From NCBI GenBank assembly GCA_025331435.1, contig JAIWNI010000011.1, forward strand, positions 62,001-126,000: 64,000 bases of DNA, read 5' to 3'. Origin of the DNA: Choanephora cucurbitarum. Lineage: Eukaryota > Mucoromycota > Mucoromycetes > Mucorales > Choanephoraceae. Shown in pieces: positions 1-11,952 of this stretch. Under the pieces are notes generated by a model. That model was not told where the DNA came from. It did no database searches and saw only the letters and a list, made by a program, of their open reading frames with translations. The number at the start of each line of letters is the position of its first letter. The first letter of the stretch is position 1. The translations under genes were made by a program, and so were the position numbers.

Positions 1-1176
1 AAGGCCAGACAAATCAGTGAACTTGTTGGTGTGAAGGTATACTAGAGAGCTTGTTCTTTAGTTGATCTATATATTGAATCTATCTGTTTGGTAGATTGAT
101 CCTAAACAAGTCATTCTGTCTCATTCACCTATGCAAAACTTAGCCTCTCAATACAATGACAAGCGAGTCTTGATTGTAGGTGGCAGAGGTCGTAACTGTT
201 ATGATGTTGCTAAACGGTAATTGAAGGGGGAGTTGGTTGAATGGTAAAAGGAGACTTGTTTGACAGATGTCATTTTTGTTAGTTATGGATTTAAAGAAGC
301 TGTAACACCTCATGATATCATGCACTGGAATAATTCAGCTTGGCCTTATTCTTCACCTACTTCTGACCTATCACTTTTAACCAGTGTAAGTCTCTTTGTT
401 GTCGGGTATATGCATAGGCTAATTTCGATTGATAGAATGGCATTGAATTCTCTAAAACACCAATCCATGCTGTCATGGTATTCCACGATACATTTGATTG
501 TAAATGGACATTTTAGGCTGTCGTCTTCAAGACTGTTTAACATTTTTTTCTTTTTCTATAGGGGGAAGAGACCTTCAAATTATGTTGGATGCATTATGTT
601 CAAAGGATGGTATTTTGGGCACAAGAAAAGAAGACTATCAAACTCAAGATGTGCCCTTGTATTGGTCTAATGTAAGCCATTTCTCTAACAAAAAAAAGCT
701 GTTTCTCACTCTTTTTTTACCTATAGAATGATTTAGTAAGTCTTAATAGAATGTATGGCTCGATCCTTTAGAAATAACACGCTTATTAGATCTGGAGTAC
801 TGATTTCCCTGCTCCTCGTCTAGGCCAAGGTGCTCTGAAGGTAGCATTGGATAGTCTCTATAAAGAACTCACAGGTCATGCACTTCAATCTACTTCTTTT
901 GGAAAACCTCATAAGGCAACCTATCAATTTGCTGAACAAGTCATTCATAGACTATCACCCTCTGAAACACAACGACGTGTCTATGCAGTTGGTGATAATC
1001 CTGCAGCAGATATTCAAGGTGCAAATAACTATGGTTGGGAAAGTATATTGGTGCGTACAGGTGTTTTTACTGGAAAGGGGAATGCAAAGGATTTCCCTGC
1101 AAAGATTGTTTGTGAAAATGTAGAAGAAGCAGTAGAAAAGATTATTGCCGATGAAGAGAACAAGCGTCCTTATTAG
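1..1176 (+). CDS. HAD-superfamily hydrolase, CECR5/YKR070W type (5' truncated)
   Basis: This is the C-terminal part of a mitochondrial-type haloacid dehalogenase phosphatase; the start lies left of the window. Exons that keep one frame are 1-36, 95-216, 283-385, 436-499, 562-671, 727-735 and 790-1176 (276 residues plus TAG). Visible family blocks are QVILSHSPM, KRVLIVGGRG, YGFKEAVTPHDI, VMVFHDTFDWGRDLQ, WSTDFPAPRLGQGA and, near the end, SFGKPHKATYQFAE followed by YAVGDNPAADIQGAN, the HAD acidic Mg-binding motif. The substrate of this family is not well defined. Exon 6 is only 9 nt (Asn-Asp-Leu); without it the WSNNDLIWSTDFP block and the frame are lost. All six introns are 50-66 nt with GT-AG ends. 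Confidence 0.85.
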
Positions 1177-1285
1177 ATAAAGGGGGATATAATAGGTTTA
1201 CTCTAAAATAAGTTGAATCAAGTATTATGTTACACCTTCATCCTTCCCTCAAACTTGTTGCTATGAAACATCTATCGTGTTATAT

Positions 1286-1323
<38 letters not shown>

Positions 1324-1966
1324 GCGTGTTTCATATGGATCAAAACAGAACAGAGTAGTACTATTTAGTCAATCGTTGGATAAGAAATCATACATAGTAT
1401 GACTCTATATAAATCATTAGAGCCTCGGATGGTATTTTATCTCTCTCTTTTTTCTTGGCTGAGACACTATAAAGGCATATGACCTACTCTTTCTCTTAAC
1501 TACTATCACTCCTCCTTTATTCTTAATTGTTCAAATAGTAGTCTAGACAACTAGTTAAATTGAATGCATTTTATTCTAGAAGAAGAAAAAAAAAGGGAAT
1601 TTTCACTCTAATGTAAAATTTCCCTAGGTTTGCGTGGTTTAGAATGATGATTAAGTTGCATAAAATAGAAGGATTTCATAATTTCCATAAAAGAAAAGGG
1701 AGACTTTGGCGTAATTCTCTGTTTTTTTAATATGTATTTAACTTTTTTTTCATATTTTTTATTAGATATTATGGTAATATGTATATAGTGTATATAGAAT
1801 GCAAGTTGATAATAAATAAACATAAGCTTTTTTTTGTAAGCTATTATAATAATACTTTCTTTCTTATACAAATGAAACAAGACTTTTTCTTTTTTTTTTA
1901 AGTGATTAGGATTACAATTTAGGAGTGATACAAATCTTGTTGATTTTTTTAAGGGAAATATTTTTT
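1177..1966. other. Intergenic, convergent gene ends, with TG microsatellite
   Basis: This spacer lies between two convergent genes. It holds a TG dinucleotide run at about 1288-1329 and AT-rich 3' flanking sequence of the minus-strand gene. The open frame running through 1608-1966 is AT-rich intron and UTR read-through, not a coding exon. I see no further gene. Confidence 0.6.
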
Positions 1967-2879
1967 TTAATACTATAAAAGAAAAAGAGTAAGAACACAC
2001 ACACACACACGCTATTGAATGACTTATTTTTACCATAAATTGAACAGAATAATCATTTTCATCTACAATGCCCCAATCTCGATCATCATATCGTCGCTTG
2101 AAAGGGAGTCCACCAGAATACTTATTTAGGTGGTGACGATGACTGTCTTCTCGGACCTTTTGCTCAGAACGTTTGCAGACATCACGTATATTTCTTTCGG
2201 CTGCTTCTATGCGCATCTGTAAGGCAGGAGGGCGTTCGACCAGTGGACTAAAGTCAACACCATAACCACGCATCTTCTTCTTTCTTTTACAAGGGACAAA
2301 ATCATCTTTGGTGACAACAGCAGTAGAACCAACAGAGAAAAATTCAACAAGACTGCTGTTGTTGGGTTGTTGAGTGGGGAGTATTTTGGTCATACCAAAT
2401 TGCCTTGTCTCACGGAGAAAATCGCATGTAACTAGAGCACCATAGAGAACGGAATACATGGCATTTTCAGCTACAGTGTAGGCCATACTACGAAGGCGTT
2501 TCATTACTGGCTGTACATTATCCTCATCCTCATCGTTATCTTCATCAAGAACATCTGCTTTACGCTTGTTAATCACAACAGTATCATGGTCTGTTTGGGT
2601 GGTACATGGTGGTAATAATGTAGGAGAATAAGGGTCGTAGTGATATTCTTGATTCAGTTGTTGTATTTGGTATGGATCATATTGACTTTTCTTTACTTGG
2701 TCATATTCAATTTTCTGAAAAGTTGTCTTTACAATTTGGTAGCCATTATACAAGGGAGTGAGATATCGATGGCGAGCTCTTTTTGTCTTTCTTCCTGCTG
2801 TTACATGTGCACAATTGGATGGCTGGGCTTTATTGGCACTAAAGGTACTTGTTAAGCGCTTAAATAAAGTTTGCACCAT
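1967..2879 (-). CDS. Hypothetical protein, 283 aa, basic and nuclear-like
   Basis: I do not recognise the family. The start ATG is at 2879. A 61-nt intron (1973-2033; GT donor after ...VQFM, TTTTATAG acceptor) leads to a last exon of just Tyr plus TAA (1967-1972). The unspliced frame would run 140 codons further into AT-rich sequence with no protein character. The protein has a basic N-terminus (GRKTKRARHRY), an acidic run (DEDNDEDED) followed by KRLR, a basic patch CKRKKKMRGYG and a helical charged C-terminal third. The basic clusters would fit nuclear location, which is inference only. Confidence 0.6.
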
Positions 2880-5185
2880 TGTGATAAACTAGAACAGAGA
2901 AAGAAAAAGAAAGAAAAGAAAAAGGAAAAAAAAAGAAGCAGCTTTAATTTTCTTTTTTTTTTCTTATTAAATAAACACAAACAAAAAAAGAGGGAGACGC
3001 TTATTTTTCAACTGTAATATTGATGTTATTTATCAGCAGATAATTCAATTATCATCAGATTGTTTATCTTCTTCTTGATTCTGTTGTCTTTACTCTATCT
3101 GACGTCAAAATATCCAATAGAATCAAATCAAACTAAATAAAAAGGGAACTAAGCCTAATAATACACTTTGTCTCAACAGTCTGAGTTTCATGATTTAACT
3201 ATCACTTGTCAATGACGCCTGTCAGTCTTCTTTAAAGACTGGTTGATTTATGCAGATTTATATTTTCTATAGTCAGACAATTCTATATCAGTCTCTCGGT
3301 CTGATTCACATTTGAATGTTATAAAGTATTGGGTAGAAAAATATCCTTTTGGGACAATATGAAGCTATTCCAGCCTATCAGTAACCTCAAACAAGTACGA
3401 CAATGAGGCCAAATAGTATCTACTACTTATGCGTCCCCAATGAAGCCAGTTCTAAGTGATTCAGTTTGCTAGCGTGAGTAACAGGAGAATAGAGATTTAG
3501 TAACACGCTCTGTTTTATGCTAAAAAACAGATTGTTTGACAAGTAGAGAATGTGATTTCAACAAGAGTTTATCCTTTCTTTAAAGATCAATCATTCCAAG
3601 ATTTTTCTTTTTTATTTTAATGCAGCAAATTGTGACTCAGACTTTTCTTTTCAAGTTCCACTGTTTTTTAAGGGGTAAATAGCGAACTCTTTCTTTTTTT
3701 ATTTCTCTTTCTGAATAATTTCCAGCCAACAGAGTTTGCTAAACTTCATCATCATATATGAAGCAAAAAGAAGGAAATGTCTAAAAACTGGTCTGTCTAT
3801 TTGTAAAACTTTGTGTGAGAACAGATCAAAGACTGAATAAAGAGTATGAGGCTAGATTGAAAGACAAAAGGATATTTGCAACTCAATATTGAATGGAATT
3901 TTTGCTGAATAAATCTCTTTAGAAAACAAAACCAAGCTTGAGGTTGAGAGACGTCAATTGACAGATTGGAAACAAGGGGGGGGGGCAGATTGTTCGTGTT
4001 TTTATAAACCGTGACAAAAGAAATTGGTTGTCAGTTGTCCTTTTTTGACTTCTCCCCTTGCTCCTCTGTAATTGATTGTACTCAGTTGACAAATAGATAC
4101 ACTTGAAGACTTTAAAAGACAATGGCTACTTTCTCTTGTGTGATTTGTATGTAGCTCAAGCACAGTGATCGCTTTATCTGGGAATGTTGAGAAATGCTAC
4201 CCTTATAGTGAGCATATGATGAGACTAAGCACTTTTCAAAATCAAGCGACTACTGTCATAAATCACACTATCCAAGAGAATAACCGGCTCTACAATAGTT
4301 TTTGCATATACTAGAAACATAAAAAATCTACAGAAATAATTGTATTAATAAAACCAAAGATTGAAAGAAGAAGGTGATAGCTGTGTACACTGTCCTAAAG
4401 AAATAGAATTCCAGAATAACTGTAACAAACCTAGTATGATTCAGCCAATAATGTTTCATTTGAGAGCATAAAGCACATACTGAGATGAATCGTTTTGCCT
4501 CTTTGGTGATTGAGAGAAAAGGCCTTTTGAATTCTATTAAATAAGACGGGTGAAAAAAACCCTAAAAAAAAAGCTTTTGGGATTTCTTAATCATAGGCGG
4601 AGAGAGTGAACCAAAAGAAGAAGAAACACACACACACACACATACAATTAACCATATTTGCTTTAAATATCTCTTTCTCTCCCTTTCTCTCCTTTAAGAT
4701 TGAGACTCTGATTAAAGACTATAGTTAAATAGGAAATAAAGAGAAGAAGGAGAATATCTTACAAACTGAATCTTTGATATCGATTAACTTAAAAAAAACC
4801 AGCAAGGGAGATTAATGTTGGTAGAACCCAAAGCATAGAATAACCAAACTCTATGCAGAGGAATTTTTTTATTCTTGTTATTTCACGTACCATGCTCAAT
4901 ATATAGATTAGAAAACAGTATAGTATTATTTCTATAAAAGCAACTGATGTTACTATTGAAATTTCATGGTTATGCTGAGCTACCCAATAAAGGAGTTGTG
5001 AAGGAGAAGAAGAGAGAGAGAGAGAGAGGAAAGTAGGGTGTTTATGTTATACACACAAGACAATGACTACCATATAGGGGAGACGAAATCTTATACTCCC
5101 CCCCTCTCCCCTTCTCTTCACACTTATAATACCACTCATTTTTTCCTTATGTCTCTTTCTTCATCTTCTTTCTTCAACAACAAAG
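2880..5185. other. Long divergent intergenic region, no gene seen
   Basis: About 2.3 kb separates two divergent genes. I see poly-A/T stretches, an AC run near 4626-4643, a GA run near 5011-5028 and a pyrimidine-rich leader just before the chitin deacetylase ATG. The longest open frames (about 60 codons) have no recognisable content. No tRNA, rRNA or transposon remnant was recognised. Confidence 0.5.
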
Positions 5186-6402
5186 ATGCTAAATACCAAA
5201 ATAACTACATGTATCATTCTATCGCTTAGCCTAATTCATGGATTACCAAGATCACATTCAACATTACAAGCTCGAGGTGTCACACTGACCTCAAGCAATA
5301 TCCTGCCTATGCATTCACCTGCCTTTCTTCCGAAATTCCCTCCTCTCAATCTCAAGCCTGTTCAGCCTCCACCTACTGGACCTATTCAACGCATCTCTCG
5401 TTTGAGAAGACAGGATTATCCTGAGAATTGGGTTAGTCCAGATATTCAGCATCCAGAAGTCCAGGCTGCCATCAAATCAATTGACTGGGAACATGTGCCA
5501 AAACTCAAACCTCAGACAAGCGGAGATTCCAACTATGATACAGATCAAGATAAAGCGTGTTGGTGGACACGATCTCAATGCACAACACCCAAAGTGAACT
5601 ACTTGCCTGAAGATGTCAGTGCATGTCCAAGACGAGGTGATTTCGCTCTTGTAAGTCAACTGGACGAACCATGGAAGATGCATTACTGACTTGACCATAT
5701 GTAGACATACGATGATGGCCCACTCTCGCCTCAACAACCCAACGATCCTTGGGCAGAACCTCGTCTCTATGATTTCTTGGCTCGCCATCACCAGAGAGCG
5801 ACTTTGTTCTGTAAGTGGTTTTAGTCTTGTAGATCAGGTACATATAACTCACCTAAGCTAATATAGATATAGGATCCAATGTCGTCACCTTTCCAGATGC
5901 AGCCATTCGTGCCTATCAATCAGGACATACTCTCTGTGCACATACCTGGTCTCATCCTAAAATGACAAGTCTCACGAATGAAGCGATTGTAGCTGAACTG
6001 TATTGGAGTGTACGTGCCATCAAAGAAGCTACAGGTGTCACACCCCGATGCTGGCGTCCACCCTATGGTGATGTTGATGATCGCGTAAGGGCCATTGCTC
6101 ATCAGTTTGGCTTTTACACTCTTTTGTGGAATAGTGATTCGTTTGATTGGGGATTGCCTTCGTCTGCCAATGGGTTTCGTGGAGTATATACACAAGATCA
6201 AGTCGACAGTTATTTTCAAGCATGGGTCAATGAGCGCAATGAAGATACAGATGAAGAAGGGCGTGTTGTGTTGGAACATGAGACAAGTAACATGACTGTC
6301 TTGACAAGCGAGCGATGGCTTGAAAGGCTTCAGAAGGTATTCCGAGTCAAGACAGTGCATGAGTGTGAACCTTTGCTTCCAGGACCTTATTGGGAAGTTT
6401 GA
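5186..6402 (+). CDS. Secreted chitin deacetylase (polysaccharide deacetylase family)
   Basis: It is predicted to remove acetyl groups from chitin to give chitosan, the main wall polymer of mucoralean fungi. Exons 5186-5650, 5705-5810 and 5867-6402 give 368 aa. The N-terminus is a hydrophobic signal peptide (residues about 1-20). A Pro-rich stretch follows, then a Cys pair in CWWTRSQC and the catalytic NodB domain: TYDDGP at 156-161 (catalytic and metal Asp), HTWSHP with the two metal His at about 216 and 220, and RPPYGDVDDRVRA (motif 3), then LLWNSDSFDW. The metal triad Asp-His-His is complete. The C-terminus (PGPYWEV) has no hydrophobic tail, so no GPI anchor is evident. The leader before the ATG is strongly C/T rich. 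Confidence 0.9.
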
Positions 6403-6971
6403 TTTCAATCACTTTTTAGAAAGAGTAGAGTAGAGGAGGGAGTATTTCTTGATGTATTTCTAATTTTTCATTAAACACGGCCTTTTTAAAATTGTTTCAA
6501 CTAGAGAACAGATTTCCCTTTAAATAAGGAGAGTTGATTATCAGAGATCCGTATAAATCATCTGAGTTTATCCACTTAAAGCAATCAGCCACAGCTGTCA
6601 AACAAATGCCTCTATAAAAGTAGAGAGAAATAAAACAAATACTTGTCACACACACATATATAAAGAGAGAACCAACGTCATTCTTACAACACTACAAGCA
6701 GAGAATAGGTGAATAAGAAACGAATTGAAATAGGCTTGACTCTATCTTTTATTCTTTTGGCGTGGCTTAAATCAGATCTAAAAAGAGAGTATTCAAGAGA
6801 CGCCGCATGACTTTAAAGAGTAGAGAGAAGGAGGGGGGTAGGGTAGGAAAGTCAGCTATGGAAAAATGTCATTGGGTTCGACATCCGATCCACAGCGCGT
6901 TTAAAAAAGACTTGATTTTTTTTCTTTCGTTTTCTTTTTCCTTTTTCACTTTCTCTTAATTTATTCAAAAC
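6403..6971. other. Intergenic between two plus-strand genes
   Basis: This is the 3' flank of the deacetylase and the promoter of the phosphotransferase. A pyrimidine-rich tract directly precedes the ATG at 6972. No gene or repeat is seen beyond a short CA/TA run near 6650. Confidence 0.5.
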
Positions 6972-8483
6972 ATGACCAAATATATCCCTGAAGAAGGTCT
7001 ACCGGGCTTACACAAATACAAATACAGTGGTATTGATAAGTCGCTTGTATCTCGTTATGTATTGGCACCTTATTGGAACAATTTGATCAAGTTATTTCCT
7101 CTTTGGATAGCGTAAAGTTTACTTTGAATCAACACGACTTTGCCTTTTCTGTACTGACCATCTTTATAGTCCCAATATGATTACCTTGTTGGGTTTGTTG
7201 ACAGTGGTTGCTAACGTGCTTACTTTATTCTATTATACTTCTGAACTGGGTGAATGTCCTAACTGGGTCTATACAACGTAAGTTTCATGTCGAGAAAAAA
7301 ATAGGGCAAATGAAGTAAATGGTTTGTCTTTTTCATAGATTCGGTATTGGCTTATTTATCTATCAATCCCTCGATGCTATTGACGGTAAACAAGCAAGAC
7401 GTACTCAAACATCAGGTCCATTGGGTGAATTGTTTGATCATGGTAAAGAAAAAAAAAGAATGTGTGAGTGTATAAGAGCCAACTAAACCAAAAAAAAACA
7501 TATAGGCTGTGATGCTTTAAACACTACATTGGGTGTTCTCACTTGGGCTTCTTCTACTTATTTGGGTCAAAGTTGGTGGACAGTGGCCTCTTTGACTGCC
7601 AGTTTGGGTAACTTTTATTTGAGTACTTGGGAGGAATATCATACAGGTAGTTTGTATTTGGGTTATTTCAGTGGTCCTGTTGAAGGTGTCTTGATGCTCT
7701 GTATGATCCACTTGATCTCGGGTTACTTTGGTCCTGCCTTCTGGATGCTTCGTATCCATGAAGTCGTTGACTTTGTCGATTTCTCTTATAATGCAAACAC
7801 TCGATTGATTGGCTCACTTCAATTAAACCATGTCTTGATTGTGATTGGTGGGTTTGTTACTTTCTTTAACATGATTTCAGCGTAAGTAGGGTAGAAAAAA
7901 GAAAGAAATCCTTCTTTTGCTGATTTTTCTTTCCTTTCTAGTGTATTGAATGTCATTCATGTCAAGACACACCCTACTGAGACATCCAAGAAAGATGGTT
8001 CTATCTTTAGAGCCCTTGCTGGCTTATTCCCCTTTGCTAACATGTGTTTCTGGGCCTATCAATGGTTAAATCTCTGGCCTGATATTGTGACAGAACATCT
8101 TGCTCTTTTTGCTATCTTCTTTGGTCTGTTGTTTGGTCATCAGGTTGGACTGATGATCACTGCTCATGTTGCCAAATTAAGATTCCCTTATTTCAATGTG
8201 ACAGTCACTAGTATCCTCTTATCAGGCTGTCTGTTGGCTTATTTCGAAGACATTGTGGAAGAGTAAGTTGTTATCTCAAATATATCCCCCCCCCTCCTCT
8301 TTCTAATGACTCTTTTTCTTGAATTATAGATTCATGCCTATCTCTCATCGTACTGTCATTAAGTTTTACCTTGTTTTCGCTGCCTATAGATACTATGATC
8401 TTGCCAGTAGTGTCATTCAACAAATCTGTACATATCTCAATATTGGATGTCTTTATATCAAGGATAGACCCAAGAGTTCTTAA
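6972..8483 (+). CDS. Choline/ethanolamine phosphotransferase (CDP-alcohol phosphatidyltransferase)
   Basis: The enzyme joins CDP-choline or CDP-ethanolamine to diacylglycerol, the last Kennedy-pathway step, in ER/Golgi membranes. Exons 6972-7111, 7170-7277, 7339-7442, 7506-7881, 7942-8262 and 8330-8483 give 400 aa, the usual length for yeast CPT1/EPT1. The full catalytic signature DG-x2-AR-x8-G-x3-D-x3-D is present at residues about 98-120 (DGKQARR...GELFDHGCD). Many hydrophobic segments follow, as expected for about ten membrane helices. Sequence alone does not separate choline from ethanolamine specificity. It is tail-to-tail with RPN3, only about 30 bp between stop codons. Confidence 0.9.
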
Positions 8484-8514
8484 AGTTCATAAAAAAACCA
8501 TTTATTCTTTTTTT

Positions 8515-10357
8515 TTAAAAGTCACCCATATCATCATCTTCATCTAATTCTCCCTCTGCAATCTCTTGAGCGAGTTCTCTTTCTCTCTCTCTTGCTTCTT
8601 CAGCACTAGCCAATTCCTTTCTGTGTGCGTCCATAGGGAAACGCATGGCCTTGATAGCTTCATTGTGGAGGTTTAAGCAGAAGTTGATACGTTGATGATA
8701 GGCATTTTGAGGATCATTTGTACTGTAGATATCAACAATCTCTTTGCTCTTCATAAAGCCCTTGGTATGGTCGAGTGTGGCATCAATGACACCATCTCGA
8801 ATGGCCTTTGCCACAATGAACTCAGCATCCTCTTCACTGTCCAAATGAAGCTTGATACAGATATCTCTTAAGGAGATCTTTGAGTAAGACAGACTGATCA
8901 TACGAATACCTGTCTTGATCACATTATGACGCAGACGTAAAATCAAAGTGTATGTCTTATCCTTCTTGAAGACAGCGTCATATTGAGCCAAACCTTCTTG
9001 AAACTTGTTTAAATCACCCACACGAACAGCTGAATAGAAATATGAATACATGTGCTTGCTATCAATACACTATGTTTATACATTACCTTGTGTAATGACA
9101 AGATAAGGTGCCAAAGCCTTCTTCAAAACAGGCTGTCTAAAAAGTGATCGTTCAGGAATCTCACCCATCAACAGTTGAACAACAATAAAGAATTTGTTGG
9201 CAGTTTGTTGGAAGCCAGCAGTCACGTTGTTCTGAGGAGCCTTTCTGATGGCCTGTGTCAGATAAGCATGAGCGGACGTGTAATCCAATTGAAGTGCTTT
9301 AATACGTCCAAGGTAATAAGCATAACGAGCAGCTTGGTTGTTGCCTGCCTTTTCGGGGAATGTGCTCTTGGAAACAAGCTTATCAGCTTGATCATACAAG
9401 TTATGGAAGAAATAGTTGCGCAATAACAAGTTGAGTAAGGTTGCTTGTGATTCAACATCATGTCTCAAGGTAGATGTTCTATGTGCTGCCAATTGAACAC
9501 TAATCAAAAAAAGTTAAACAAAACCTCAGCTTGAGGCGTCTTTTCAATACTTACGGTCTAATCTCAGCCAATCGGTTAGATAATTCATGGAAACGAGCAT
9601 GATAAAAGTATACACGAGCAGCAATTTGGTCCAATGTTCTACGGTTCAACGCAAGTAGTTTCTCTACTGTTTGATTAGATAATTCAAGACCCTATCAATT
9701 GCTCTTTGTCAGTTCGTCATCCCTTTCTGCTTCTTTGCAAGCAATTCACCTTTTCTATTTGATTCTTATCCAAAAGATAGACCAAAACTAACAAATAGAT
9801 ATAAGCATCGACTTCAGGCAATACACCATTCTTGTTCTTTTCATCTTCTTGTGTTGTCTTTTCAGTCTATTGTCATGGAGTTTAGATGACGTTTTCTTTT
9901 TTTTGGAATCTGCCCTTTCAAACTTACTTCATTCAACACTTGTAACAAATGACTCTTTTGTGCATCACCTAAAAACCAAAAAGAAAACAGATTAGTTTCT
10001 TCCTAAAGACTTTGTGATGTTCTCTGTCAAACTTTACTGGTAGCATAATAATCAGAAATGACTTGAGCAAGAATATCAGAAGTTAAACGACGTCGAACAG
10101 AAGGCAATGTTCTCAAGACACGAGTAGCAAATCGAGATTCTACAGTCTCTACTGCGCGTTCTAACAAGCTGAAATTACGCTTCAATTCTATATATACATG
10201 ATACAGTTAGCGTTAATGAATAGAAACCACGTCATTATTTTATATATAAATTACCTGTAATAGTTTCCTTCACAAGACGCTTTTGCTTGGTTTCTTCATC
10301 CTCTACGATGTCCATAGCTTCTACCTGTTGTTTATCTTGTTTTTGTTCTTGAGACAT
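8515..10357 (-). CDS. RPN3: 26S proteasome regulatory subunit RPN3 (PSMD3)
   Basis: This is a non-ATPase lid subunit of the 19S regulatory particle. Exons, in transcript order, are 10357-10255, 10187-10038, 9968-9928, 9866-9750, 9691-9555, 9499-9087 and 9029-8515 (491 aa, normal for the family). The N-terminus is charged and Gln-rich. The middle shows TPR-like helical repeats ([17 protein letters not shown]...[37 protein letters not shown]). The PCI winged-helix region follows ([44 protein letters not shown]), and the tail is acidic (DEDDDMGDF). The six introns are 55-69 nt. Confidence 0.95.
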
Positions 10358-11952
10358 ATTATGAAAATGATTAAAGCAAGTTTAAAAAAGAAAGGGAAAA
10401 AAATGATTGCGCGTACTTTTGAGGCACACACACACACACATAGTAAGGTAATTTTCTCTCTTCTTACGCGCGGACTTCTTGCATCAGCTTTAATTTAAAA
10501 GCAGCTAAAGAGCCGTCACTTCTTCACCTTCGCCAAAGTCAAGATAGCCTTTGACAGCTTTCTCAACAAGGGCCTTTAAGAACGGCTATTATCCCCTCTT
10601 TTTTTGTCAGTAAATGACAACTGGTTGTCATCAAGAAACGAAACATAGATTTCAAAAAACAGAGAGAAAGGTTATACTCGTTTCAAAGACCTGAAGTTAG
10701 ATTTATGAGGGAGAGAAGAGCGATTCGGAAAGTCTTGATATTGTGTTGTTTAGAATGAGCTACATGCTTAAAAAAGACCCTTTCTTCTTGCACCTCAGTT
10801 CTTCAAAAAGAGACGACATAAGGCAATAAGAAGAAAGAGAGAGAGAGAAAAAACTTACAGTATGCTATCAAAAGAACGAGTTCAACAAATACTGTCATTA
10901 ATAGCATAAGTGAGATTTCTCCCCTTTTCCAGAAAACGAAACCTATACTTGTTGAAGCACTATCATCTATAACTCTTTTTTCTTCTTACATTCTCTCGTT
11001 AAAAATGTACAATGAAGTTAGGGTCCTCTTTCTCCTTCTCCTTTAATCATTCCCTCTAAAGAAATCCGCACTTGAGACTATGGCAGGGAACCACAAGAAT
11101 GTCTGGAAAGACGAGGAATCAAAAGGAAATCATCAAACACTCTCAGGAAGCCAATCATTCACGACAATACATATTCACTGATAACTTTGGTCAGTTTCAG
11201 GTTAAACAAAATCAGTCATAGGTGACTCTCAGTTAAATAAATGTTGAAATCTTAACATTTCCTTGTAATTTTGTTCACTTGAAATAATCGTTATGTAGCA
11301 GAACTAAACATAAGAGCAAAGGAAGGGAGGACAAACGGAAAGGACGAGCAATGAAGAGGAAGAGAGAGGGGGGGGGAGTAGCTGAGGTAAACTCAAAGAG
11401 ATCAAAGTTTAGTATGATTCCGCCTTTGTGTGCCAGTGACGTTAAATGTATTGTGAAAGTAATAATTGAGTCAATTTTTGTTCATGCTCGGAAGCTGCCA
11501 GTTTTTTTTCTCAAGCATATCTTCTTGACATGTCGTCCTGTAAGTATTCCTATCTCTTTGCGTGTTTCATTAATTGAGCCTACTTCTGCTGATAAATGCT
11601 TTTGCAACAAGCCATGGTGTTTTTTGAATACACTCAAAGTATCTGGAGTGACGAAACTTCTCAACTCTTTCATCATAGCTTGTCCAAAAGTGTTTGTCAG
11701 CAGAAGCCAAACAAGATCAAGTTTGATATGAGTTTGCATAATTCATGCAAAATGGCGATATTGATGACAGTTCTACTTCTCTTCCTCAAAAAGCATTCCT
11801 TGTTTTTCGAACGCTTATGTTTTTGTTTCTACAAAAAGAAAAGTCTTTTCAAATTTTCCAACGTTTTTTTTTAGCATCGCTTCTCTTGTGACAGTCTCAA
11901 TTCATAATAAAATGTTTTTTTCCTTTCTTTTCTTTCACCCTAAAAAAGGATC
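10358..11952. other. Intergenic, divergent promoters, no clear gene
   Basis: About 1.6 kb lies between the RPN3 start and the zinc-finger gene start. It contains an AC run near 10427-10440 and purine-rich tracts. Open frames on both strands overlap at 11351-11874. The minus one (11482-11739) encodes 85 residues with some helix-turn-helix-like character but no family I can name. Confidence 0.45.

Noticed and set aside
1608..1966. C-terminal 140 residues of the 423-codon frame
   Set aside because: AT-rich read-through of an intron and 3' UTR; a good GT-AG intron leads to an immediate stop.
6870..6900. Possible tRNA T-loop-like sequence (GGTTCGACATCC)
   Set aside because: No matching acceptor, D or anticodon arms nearby; no tRNA gene supported.
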